The position numbers and the translations under genes were made by a program. Of a stretch of 64,000 nucleotides of DNA, positions 8,729 through 16,360 are shown in pieces. Origin of the DNA: Acidovorax sp. Leaf191. GTDB lineage: Bacteria; Pseudomonadota; Gammaproteobacteria; Burkholderiales; Burkholderiaceae_C. How positions within the stretch are numbered: position 1 is the first letter of the stretch; every line of letters begins with the position of its first letter. Under the pieces are notes generated by a model that was not told where the DNA came from, searched no databases, and saw only the letters and a program-made list of their open reading frames with translations. Location: contig NZ_LMPT01000018.1 of NCBI RefSeq assembly GCF_001424425.1, positions 310,001-374,000 of the forward strand, in the 5' to 3' direction.

Positions 8729-9454
8729 CTAGGGCCGCGGATAGACGGCGGCGGTGTAGAGCCCCGCGGACGACGGGATCGGCGGGTGCACGATCAAGGT
8801 GCTGTACGACCGGTAGTTGCCGTCTTTCCTTTCATCCGTCACCCAGACGATCCATTCGACAGGGCGAGGTTTTGCCGCCCCCTTCGTGGCGGGCCGTCGC
8901 ACCACTGCGACCACTTGAAGCGCGAAGAACTGATCGCCGGTGTCGACCTCCAGCGTGCTGCCGGTCGACGTCACCTTGCCAGAGGCCAGCAAGGTCTTCA
9001 GCGTGTGGGCTCGCTCATCCGTGCGGTTGTGCAGCGATGACGGAAAGGAGCGCAGATCCAGGCGCTCGAACAGCGCCTGGGCACGGCCGGCCGTGCGCGC
9101 GCGCGGCGGGGTTAGCTCCACGGTGAACGGGTCACTCGCGATATAGCTGACCGCGTCGCACACGAGATATTCGGACTGGATGCTCGCGTTGTTCACGGAC
9201 TCTTGCGGCGCACTGGTGAGCACCAGGTTTGAATATTCTGCGCAGTTGTTGGCAGACGTGCCGTTGTCGAATTCCAGGGGCGTGCGAGCCCGGAACAAGC
9301 TGGTCTTCAGGTCTTGCAGGGCCACCGCCAGGTCGGGGTGGGTGACGACCACCTGGGTGAGGTGGATGGGACCGGGCAGTGGGCGATCCGCCGAGTGCGC
9401 TGCGGTGTGAAATGCAGCTGCAGCAGCCAGCGCGATGTACCAAGGGCTTGTCAC
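8729..9454 (-). CDS. Secreted protein of unknown function
   Basis: The 241-residue product has an N-terminal signal peptide (MTSPWYIALAAAAAFHTAAHSA, cleavage after about residue 22). The rest is soluble, with few cysteines (two, near residues 69 and 98) and a mixed alpha/beta composition. I do not recognise a family. A frame on the other strand covers part of it but has no recognisable protein. It lies convergent with the iron permease gene and upstream of nothing on its own strand, so it is probably transcribed alone. Envelope or periplasmic location is inferred from the signal sequence. Confidence 0.65.
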   Translation of the reverse strand: MTSPWYIALAAAAAFHTAAHSADRPLPGPIHLTQVVVTHPDLAVALQDLKTSLFRARTPLEFDNGTSANNCAEYSNLVLTSAPQESVNNASIQSEYLVCDAVSYIASDPFTVELTPPRARTAGRAQALFERLDLRSFPSSLHNRTDERAHTLKTLLASGKVTSTGSTLEVDTGDQFFALQVVAVVRRPATKGAAKPRPVEWIVWVTDERKDGNYRSYSTLIVHPPIPSSAGLYTAAVYPRP

Positions 9455-9598
9455 TCGATGTCTCCAAAAAAGGCGGGGCTGTGGTTCAGCGATGGCGTGG
9501 ATTGCAGACCGGACCAGGAGAGTACGTCAGAAATCCTCCGCGAAGTCTCTCGCAAAAAAAGGCCCAGCCATCGTTCAGCGTTCAGCGCTTGTGCGCTG

Positions 9599-11158
9599 TC
9601 ATGTCTTTACCCGCAGCTTCAACCCCAGCCTCCGCCACCCGATCACCACCCCCGTCACGCTCATCACCACACCGCCCAGGCTCAGCACGATCAGCACCAC
9701 ATCCCACACGGGCCTGCGCTCCAGCAGGGGCAGCCAGTCCCAGCTGTGCAGCATGGCAAACAGCCAGCGACTGGTGCGGCGGTGGGTATCGGTGCGGCCC
9801 AGCACCGCGCCGGTGTGCGGGTCGATGTGGACCCAGGTGGCCTGTGGGTCGTCGAACACCACGCGAAGCACGGGCAGTGGCTTGTCGCCGCCGCCGGTCA
9901 TGGTGTGGGCGGCGCGGTCGTAGTAGTGCAGGTCGTAGGCCTGCAGGGTGTCGGTGCGCACTACCGGGTAGGGCAGCAGTTGGGCGGCGGCGTGGGCCAG
10001 TGCGCCGGGCTGCCAGGCGTGGGGGGCGCCTGTGCCCGCGTGCAGTACCAGGGGCGCGCCGGAGGGGCTGTGTGCCTGTACCAGGGCGTGGCCGGCGGTC
10101 TGCGTCCAGCGCAGCTCGCGGGTGTTGGGCGATGCGGCGGCCAAGAGCGCGGGCACGCTGGCGGCGGGCGCGGGCAGCACCAGCGGGCCGCCGTGCATCG
10201 CTTCGGTGCGCAGCGGGGCGGCGCCGCTGTCGAAGATCTTCCAGGGGTTCATGGACATGAGGCCGCTGAAGATCCAGGTGAAGGTGACCAGCGCAAACAC
10301 CAGGCCGAACACATGGTGCCAGCGCATCATGAAGCCGCGGTACGGCGTGCGTGCACCGGTCTTGTAGCGGCCCGCAAAGCGCCAGCGCATCACGCCCACC
10401 ACGGTGCCCGTCACTGTCAGCACGATGCCTGCGATGGACAGCCAGTTGACGATGTCCGTCCAGTAGGGGTTGAACACGTTGCCCCGCAACGGGTACAGCC
10501 AGTGGATCCAGGCGCCCGCGTAGTTCCACACGCGCTCCTGCAGCGTGGCGTCGCGCACCACCTCGCCGGTGGCGCCCGATACGTAGACGACGGTGCCGGC
10601 CGCGTCGCCCAGGTGCAGGCGGTGCAGCGGGCGGTGCACGTCCAGGGCGCGGGAGTGGGTGAACGCATCTTCGTCCACCGTGCCCAGGTGCTGGATGGAG
10701 CCTGCAGCGCCCTGTGCAAAGGCGCTCGCGGAAGCGACGGCGTGCTGTGCATCCACCTGCTGCAGCACGGCGCCGGTGATGGCGTCGATGACAGCCGGGG
10801 CCGGCGGCCTGCGCGGGGATGCGGCCTTTGACGCGGGGGCTGTTGGCGATGCCTGCGCCGTCGCCGGCACCACCAGGTACACGGCGCGGCCTGCGCTGGC
10901 CACGGCCAGGCGCAGGTCCTGCAACGGGCCGGTGATGCCGGCGCGCTGCAGCGCCTCGGCAGGCTCCAGCACGCGGTCGGGCCCCTGCGTGGCAGGGCGC
11001 AGCGGCGGCAGGTGCGCCAGCCGCTCGGCCTGCGTGAGCTTGGGGTAGCCCACGTACATCATCACCACGCCCGAGACGAACCACATGGCGAAGAAGGCGC
11101 ACAGCAGCACGCCCAGCCACCGGTGAACCAGGTACAGCCAACGCTTGGCATGCAGCAT
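9599..11158 (-). CDS. PepSY-associated transmembrane protein
   Basis: The 519-residue protein starts with the PepSY_TM signature: basic residues, then HRWLGVLLCAFFAMWFVSGVVMMYV at about residues 12-36. Further membrane segments lie near residues 215-240 (GIVLTVTGTVVGVMRW), 265-285 (FGLVFALVTFTWIFSGLM) and at the C-terminus (VVLIVLSLGGVVMSVTGVVIGW). PepSY repeats lie in the periplasmic loops. Such proteins commonly sit beside TonB-dependent siderophore receptors and are thought to act as inner-membrane ferric-siderophore reductases or uptake partners. Here it follows the receptor gene by 18 bp on the same strand, which fits that role. Confidence 0.85.
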   Translation of the reverse strand: MLHAKRWLYLVHRWLGVLLCAFFAMWFVSGVVMMYVGYPKLTQAERLAHLPPLRPATQGPDRVLEPAEALQRAGITGPLQDLRLAVASAGRAVYLVVPATAQASPTAPASKAASPRRPPAPAVIDAITGAVLQQVDAQHAVASASAFAQGAAGSIQHLGTVDEDAFTHSRALDVHRPLHRLHLGDAAGTVVYVSGATGEVVRDATLQERVWNYAGAWIHWLYPLRGNVFNPYWTDIVNWLSIAGIVLTVTGTVVGVMRWRFAGRYKTGARTPYRGFMMRWHHVFGLVFALVTFTWIFSGLMSMNPWKIFDSGAAPLRTEAMHGGPLVLPAPAASVPALLAAASPNTRELRWTQTAGHALVQAHSPSGAPLVLHAGTGAPHAWQPGALAHAAAQLLPYPVVRTDTLQAYDLHYYDRAAHTMTGGGDKPLPVLRVVFDDPQATWVHIDPHTGAVLGRTDTHRRTSRWLFAMLHSWDWLPLLERRPVWDVVLIVLSLGGVVMSVTGVVIGWRRLGLKLRVKT

Positions 11159-11176
11159 GTGCGTGGGCTCCCTGCG

Positions 11177-13447
11177 TCAGAAGGCGGTGTGCAGCGTCAC
11201 GTCCAGCGTGCGGGGCGCGCCCAGGTACACCTGGTCGCGCGTTTCGGCGGCGTAGATGCGGTCGGTGGCGTTGCGGATGCGGCCGGTGAGGGTGGTGGTG
11301 GGGCTGACCTTCCACGCCAGGCCCAGGTCCAGCAGCGTGTAAGACGGCCAGAACTTGGTGTTGGCGGCGTTGCCATACACCTTGCCCACATGGCGCACCC
11401 CGGCGCTGGCCGTGATGGCGGGCGTGACGGCATACGACGCCCACAGGTTGGCCACGGCCTGCGGCACCAGGGCCGGCACGTTGCCCGCGCGCGAGACGCC
11501 GCCCTGCACGAAGTGCTCGTAGCGTGCGCGGGTGAGCGACAGGTTGCCCTGCAGCTGCCACTGCGCGCTGGGGCGCACGCTGGCCGCCAGCTCGATGCCT
11601 TTGGACGATTGCTCGCCCACCAGCACCGTGAGGTTGGGGTTGGCCGTGTCTTGCGTGGCGATGTTCTTGCGGCGGATCTCGAAGGCCGCCACCGTGGCGC
11701 TGCCCTTGCCGTCCCAGAAGTCCCACTTGCTGCCCACCTCGACCTGGCGGCCGGTGGTCAGCTCGCTGTTGTTGCGCACGTCGGCGAACGAGGCCGATGC
11801 CAGCGAGCCCGAGGGCGGGTCGGCCGCGTTGGAGGCCTGGGCGTACAGGTTGGCCCCCGGGGCGATGTCCCACACCACGCCCAGGCGGCCGGTGGTGGGG
11901 CTGTAGCTGCGGCTGAACGTGGCGGGCGCGGCGGCCGTGACGGCGCGGCGGTTGACCAGGTCGAGCCCGATGCGCTCGTGCCGCAGCGCGGTGACGAGGT
12001 TCACGCCCGGCACCACGGCCGTGCGGTTCTCCAGGTACAGCGCGGTGGTGGTGGCCTTGTTGTCCTTGTCGGCGCTCAGTACCGGCGACATGCCGGGGAT
12101 GTCGAAGAAGTTCTCGGTCGAGAACTGGTAGGGGTTGACCGTGCTCACCGTGACCGAAGGGCCCAGCGGAAAGCGCGTCTGCTTGTTCACGCTCACGTCG
12201 AGGCCAAAGGCCCAGTCGCTTCGGCGGCCCGCGAGCTGGCCCTGGTAGGTGCCCTCCAGCCGGTTGCCCACCAGTTGCTGGTCGTGGCGCTGCAGGTAGG
12301 GCGAGGTGCGCACGACGGCCGTGTTGGCCGCGTTGAAGGTGTAGATCTCCACGTTACGGTAGTCGCGCAGCGCGTCGTACGCGTACAGCGTATTCGTGAA
12401 CTGCAGCGCGTCCGACACGCGCCACTGTGACACCGAGCGCAGCCACTGCACGCGGTGCCCGTACATGCCGTCGGCGCTGTTGTAGTTCGCAAAGCGCGTG
12501 GCCCGGTCGATGCGCAGCGCGCCCACGGCGGGGTTGAGCACCGGCGTGCCCCAGTAGGGGCGGTCCACGTGGTCCTTCTGGTACTCGTAGGCCAGCGTGT
12601 GGGTGAAGCCGCCACCCAGGTCCGACAGCAGCGACGCAGCCAGTTGCGTGGCCTGGGTTTGGGTGCCGTGGGTCCAGCTGCCGGCGTCGCGGTGGTTCAG
12701 GTCGATGCGTGCGAAGTGGGCCGGGCCGGTGCCATCGGTGCTTGCGGCGATGCGCCGGTTCAGGCCCACCGACACCTCCTTGTGCCCGTAGGAGCCCAGG
12801 CGCACCTGGCCTTCGGCGAAGTCGCTGCGCTCGGCCGTCTTGGTGATGTAGTTGATCGAGCCGCCCACGCCGCCCGCGCCGAACAGAAAGCTCGACGCCC
12901 CGCCGATGGCCTCCACCCGGTCGTAGATCCAGCTGTCCACCGCGCGCGTGGCGCTGCCGTACTGCGGGTTGATGCCGTTGTACAGCTGCGCCACCGAGTT
13001 GGCCGTGAAGCCCCGGTAGTTGGCGGCCATGGAGCCGGGTGCGTTGTGGGCGGTGACGCCCGGGATGCCCCGCAGGATCTCTTGCGTGTCCTGCGCGCCG
13101 CGCGCGTCGATGGTGGCGCGGTCCACCACGGTGACGGCGGCCGGGGTCTCGCGCGCCGTGAGGCCCAGGCGGCTGCCGGTCTCGGTGGGGGTGTCGAGCT
13201 GCAGCTTGCCGCCAGCCGATGCAGCGGGCTCGGCCACGGTCACGCTCTGCAGCGTGGGTGTCGGGGTGGCGTCTTGCGCCTGGGCTGCTGCCAGCGGGCC
13301 CAGTGCCAGCAGGGCCAGGACGCCGCTGCAGATGGGCGAGGGCGACAGGGCGAAGCAACGGCCCACGGGCTGCAGGCAGGCGCTGTCAGCGAAACGGGGC
13401 GCGCAGGCGCGGGTGGCCGCAGTGCGGCGGGGGGAAGTACGGGACAT
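11177..13447 (-). CDS. TonB-dependent siderophore receptor
   Basis: The 756-residue outer-membrane receptor has a signal-like hydrophobic stretch at about residues 33-58 ending AAAQAQ. An N-terminal TonB-box/plug region follows (TLQSVTVAEPA, then RETPAAVTVVDRATIDARGAQDTQEILRGIPGV, the plug motif). A long beta-barrel ends in DVTLHTAF with a terminal aromatic residue. It matches FhuA/FoxA-type siderophore receptors. The frame is open 67 codons further upstream, but the ATG at 13447 places the signal sequence near the N-terminus and I chose it. It sits between a DUF2946 gene and the PepSY gene on the same strand. No Fur box was obvious upstream. The ligand cannot be deduced from sequence by eye. 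Confidence 0.9.
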   Translation of the reverse strand: MSRTSPRRTAATRACAPRFADSACLQPVGRCFALSPSPICSGVLALLALGPLAAAQAQDATPTPTLQSVTVAEPAASAGGKLQLDTPTETGSRLGLTARETPAAVTVVDRATIDARGAQDTQEILRGIPGVTAHNAPGSMAANYRGFTANSVAQLYNGINPQYGSATRAVDSWIYDRVEAIGGASSFLFGAGGVGGSINYITKTAERSDFAEGQVRLGSYGHKEVSVGLNRRIAASTDGTGPAHFARIDLNHRDAGSWTHGTQTQATQLAASLLSDLGGGFTHTLAYEYQKDHVDRPYWGTPVLNPAVGALRIDRATRFANYNSADGMYGHRVQWLRSVSQWRVSDALQFTNTLYAYDALRDYRNVEIYTFNAANTAVVRTSPYLQRHDQQLVGNRLEGTYQGQLAGRRSDWAFGLDVSVNKQTRFPLGPSVTVSTVNPYQFSTENFFDIPGMSPVLSADKDNKATTTALYLENRTAVVPGVNLVTALRHERIGLDLVNRRAVTAAAPATFSRSYSPTTGRLGVVWDIAPGANLYAQASNAADPPSGSLASASFADVRNNSELTTGRQVEVGSKWDFWDGKGSATVAAFEIRRKNIATQDTANPNLTVLVGEQSSKGIELAASVRPSAQWQLQGNLSLTRARYEHFVQGGVSRAGNVPALVPQAVANLWASYAVTPAITASAGVRHVGKVYGNAANTKFWPSYTLLDLGLAWKVSPTTTLTGRIRNATDRIYAAETRDQVYLGAPRTLDVTLHTAF

Positions 13448-13562
13448 GGAAACGCTCGGAATGAACCGCGCAGCCCACCCCACAGGATGCGCTGGCGCGT
13501 TGGTACGGACAGGGATGCAGCGCCGTCCCACCAGGAACGCGGCGCTGCGAAGGCGTGTCAGC

Positions 13563-13922
13563 TCACGAGCGTGCGGGCGGGCCGCGGGCCGGCAGCGGCG
13601 CTGCCGTGGCCGCCGCAATGCGGGCGGCCTCCACCGGCTGCAGCGCATGGGCCAGCGGGTGGTGGGGGAGCGGAAGGGTCACCGCAGCCGGCGGTGGTGC
13701 AGCCGGCGTGGCGCACAGGGGGCAGTCCATGGGGGTGGCGGCCATCTCCACCGTGCCGTCGTCGGTCTGCACCAAAAGCTTGATGGTGCCGGCGCCCGAG
13801 CAGATCACTTCGATGGTCTGCGGGTTGACGAACGGGGTCGCCACGGCCATGCCCATCGACGCCACGAACCATGCGAGCACCCACAGGCGCAGCGCAGAGA
13901 AGGTTCGTCGGGTGGCGGTCAT
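13563..13922 (-). CDS. DUF2946-family small membrane/periplasmic protein
   Basis: The 119-residue product has an N-terminal hydrophobic segment (LRLWVLAWFVASMGMAVATPF). A DCPLC motif around residues 67-71, preceded by an E-V-I-C-S-G block, is the cysteine pattern of DUF2946. The tail is Pro/Ala/His-rich. Family members are often next to TonB-dependent receptors and metal-related genes, with the cysteines suspected of metal binding. It lies 115 bp upstream of the receptor gene on the same strand and likely heads the operon. Confidence 0.75.
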   Translation of the reverse strand: MTATRRTFSALRLWVLAWFVASMGMAVATPFVNPQTIEVICSGAGTIKLLVQTDDGTVEMAATPMDCPLCATPAAPPPAAVTLPLPHHPLAHALQPVEAARIAAATAAPLPARGPPARS

Positions 13923-13985
13923 GGGGCGCGATGATACCGCGCCGCGTGCTGGAACGTGCCAGCACGCCTGGCAGGTCTGATGCTC

Positions 13986-14032
13986 CCAAAATGATAGCTG
14001 CTACCGCTTGCTGGATGAGCGGTAGAGGGCTC
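13986..14032. repeat. Short palindromic intergenic repeat (ATGATAGCTGC family), copy B
   Basis: The sequence CCAAAATGATAGCTGCTACC is followed by GCTTGCTGGATGAGCGGTAGAGGGCTC. The arms CTACCGCT..AGCGGTAG are inverted and could form a hairpin between the orphan gene at 14063 and the DUF2946 gene. Confidence 0.65.
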
Positions 14033-14062
14033 TGGGGCCTATAAAAATCCCGCTGTTCGGCC

Positions 14063-15001
14063 TCAGAGCCCCGTAAACCGGGCGGGGTCGTAGCTCTCCA
14101 ACACCGGGTTGCAGTGGTAGCTCGCCACATACGAGCCCGTGTCTTGGTCGAAGCTGATGCTGGTGTCGTAGATGATTCCGCCGATGGCATCCTTCTTGGG
14201 GCAGAACACCGCGCCGTCCTTCGTGACCGAACCATCCGCCACGGCCTGCCGGACCTGATCGCGCACCACTGCGGCTGTGTTTGCGGTGTGCCAGGCCAGA
14301 CCGCAACTGGCGGGGAATTCGGTACCCCGGCCGCCCGAATACGGGTCCAGGCCGGTGATCTCGGGCGACTGGTGCTTGTTCTGGTGGGGCTCCAGGATGA
14401 CGTCGATGTGCTCGTCCCCGAAGTCTTCCGACAGCAGGCCCAGATGCCCCTCAGGCACTTCGAACTTCGCAGCGTACTTGCCGCCGGATTCCCACAGCCT
14501 CTCGAGTGCCGGCCCGTCATCGTGCGTGAAGATGCCGCCCTTGAGCTCCAGCAGCCACTTCAACGACGAACTGTCGAAATCGCCGGATTTGCCGTATTCG
14601 TTGCGCAGCGTGTCCACCACTGCGGCCTGGAAGTCCTCGCTGGCGGGCAGCTCGCCCCCCAGGGCGTTCGATACGAGCACGGGCAGCGCTTCGGCGCGCA
14701 GCTCGTTCTTCTTTTCGCGGATGTACGCCTGCACGTCCTGGAGCGTCACGTCGCCATTGCCGGTCGCAGCGCTGTTCGATTTGCCGAAAACGAAGTCGGA
14801 CTCGTTGCGGGTGACCAGCTCCAGCAATTGCGACTCCATGCCGCCCATGTCGGCGCAGGTGAACAACTCCGTCGGTGTGGCAAAGATCGCCTCGAAATTT
14901 TCCTCGATGCTCGCCTTGGACTTTGGGGGAATGGTGTGCTCTGGCGGGGCGCTCCGAAGCGCGGCAAGACTGGTGTGCGGTGTTCCCTGTACATACGACA
15001 T
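14063..15001 (-). CDS. Orphan protein of unknown function
   Basis: The 312-residue protein has no signal peptide or membrane segment. It is acidic, with scattered cysteines and a C-terminal GGIIYDTSISFDQDTGSYVASYHC block resembling a beta-rich fold. I do not recognise a family. A very strong ribosome binding site (AAGGAGGTC, 7 bp before the ATG) supports the start. It stands alone on the minus strand, 100 bp downstream of the VWA gene. Its base composition is slightly lower in GC than the neighbouring MoxR cassette, which may indicate acquisition. No secretion signal or promoter box was identified. Confidence 0.7.
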   Translation of the reverse strand: MSYVQGTPHTSLAALRSAPPEHTIPPKSKASIEENFEAIFATPTELFTCADMGGMESQLLELVTRNESDFVFGKSNSAATGNGDVTLQDVQAYIREKKNELRAEALPVLVSNALGGELPASEDFQAAVVDTLRNEYGKSGDFDSSSLKWLLELKGGIFTHDDGPALERLWESGGKYAAKFEVPEGHLGLLSEDFGDEHIDVILEPHQNKHQSPEITGLDPYSGGRGTEFPASCGLAWHTANTAAVVRDQVRQAVADGSVTKDGAVFCPKKDAIGGIIYDTSISFDQDTGSYVASYHCNPVLESYDPARFTGL

Positions 15002-15100
15002 GCTGGACCTCCTTGAATGTGGAGCGACATGCTCGATGGGAAGCTTTGGGGCGTCAAATTCTTTTTGGCGCCCGCCACCACCTCCTCATCATCATCAGCA

Positions 15101-16360
15101 TTACCGCGCCTTGGCGCTGGTCACCATGCCCTGGGTCGCCGCCCACGCGTTGATGTCGTCGCGCCGGATGGCCGCCGCCATCAACTGCGGGAAGGCGTCG
15201 GGCGTGCACGCGAACGAGGGCACGCCCAGGGCGGCCAGCTTGGCCGCCAGCGCGTGGTCGTAGGCGGGCGCGCCTTCATCGCTGAGCGCCAGCAGGGTGA
15301 TGAACTGCACGCCGCTGTCCACCAGCTCCGCGGCGCGGCGCAGCAGGTTGGCCTCGACGCCGCCTTCGTACAAATCGGAGATCAGCACGAAGATGCTGTT
15401 GCGCGGCTCCTTGATGAGGGACTGGCAGTACGCCACAGCGCCGTTGATGTCGGTGCCGCCGCCCAATTGCACGCCGAACAGCACGTCCACCGGGTCGTCG
15501 AGCTTTTCGGTCAGGTCCACCACCGCGGTGTCGAACACCACGAGCTTGGTGGATACGGCGGGCAGGCTGGCCAGCACCGCGCCGAATATGCTGGAGTACA
15601 CCACCGAGTTGGCCATGGAGCCGCTCTGGTCGATGCACAGCACCACCTCGCGCTGCGGGCGCCGGGCCTTGCGGCCGTAGCCGATCAGCGTCTCGGGCAC
15701 CACGGTGCGGTAGTCGGGCTGCCAGTGCCTGAGGTTGGCGCGGATGGTGCGCTGCCAGTCGATCTCCGAGTGGCGCGGGCGGCGGTTGCGCTGGCTGCGG
15801 TCCAGCGCGCCGCTCACGGCCGAGCGCATGGGGTCTTCCAGCCGCTTCATCAGGTCGTCCACCACGCGGCGCACCACCATGCGCGCGGTGTCCTTGGTGC
15901 CCGCAGGAATCACGTGCGACAACGCCAGCAGGTTGGCCACCAGGTGCACGTCGGGCTGCACGGTCTCCAGCATCTCGGGCTGCAGCAGCATGTCGCGCAT
16001 GTTCAGGCGCTCCATGGCATCGCGCTGCATCACCTGCACCACCGAACTCGGAAAGTACTTGCGGATGTCGCCCAGCCAGCGCGCCACGCTGGGCGACGAG
16101 GCGCCCCGGCCCCCACGCCGCTCGCGCGACTGCAGGCCGCCCGGGCCGTCGGCCTCGTACAGTGCGGCCAGGGCCTGGTCGATCTCCACCGCAGGGCCCG
16201 TCAGGGGGCCGCAGCTTTGCGCCGCCTCGCTGCCCAGCACCAGGCGCCAGCGGCGCAGGCGCTCTTCATGGGAGAGCGGGGTGGGCTGGGTGTCCGCCTC
16301 AAGTTCCGGTGCCGATGGCGTTGCGTGGGCGGCCGGCGCGGGGTTCGGGGTTGTCGTCAT
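15101..16360 (-). CDS. VWA domain-containing protein of a MoxR-type cassette
   Basis: The 419-residue product begins with a Pro/Ala-rich tail. A helical region follows (about residues 50-230), then a C-terminal von Willebrand A domain with the metal-ion MIDAS motif CIDQSGSM near residue 258 and a later GGGTDINGAV threonine loop. MoxR-class AAA+ ATPases typically act with such VWA proteins to remodel or insert metal into partner proteins. The start at 16360 was chosen because it overlaps the DUF5682 stop as ATGA. A longer frame exists upstream. It is the last gene of the five-gene minus-strand cassette. Confidence 0.85.
   Translation of the reverse strand: MTTTPNPAPAAHATPSAPELEADTQPTPLSHEERLRRWRLVLGSEAAQSCGPLTGPAVEIDQALAALYEADGPGGLQSRERRGGRGASSPSVARWLGDIRKYFPSSVVQVMQRDAMERLNMRDMLLQPEMLETVQPDVHLVANLLALSHVIPAGTKDTARMVVRRVVDDLMKRLEDPMRSAVSGALDRSQRNRRPRHSEIDWQRTIRANLRHWQPDYRTVVPETLIGYGRKARRPQREVVLCIDQSGSMANSVVYSSIFGAVLASLPAVSTKLVVFDTAVVDLTEKLDDPVDVLFGVQLGGGTDINGAVAYCQSLIKEPRNSIFVLISDLYEGGVEANLLRRAAELVDSGVQFITLLALSDEGAPAYDHALAAKLAALGVPSFACTPDAFPQLMAAAIRRDDINAWAATQGMVTSAKAR

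Noticed and set aside
9599-13922. DUF2946 - TonB receptor - PepSY group as a new uptake system
   Set aside because: This arrangement is widespread among siderophore receptors; no Fur box or unusual gene was seen.
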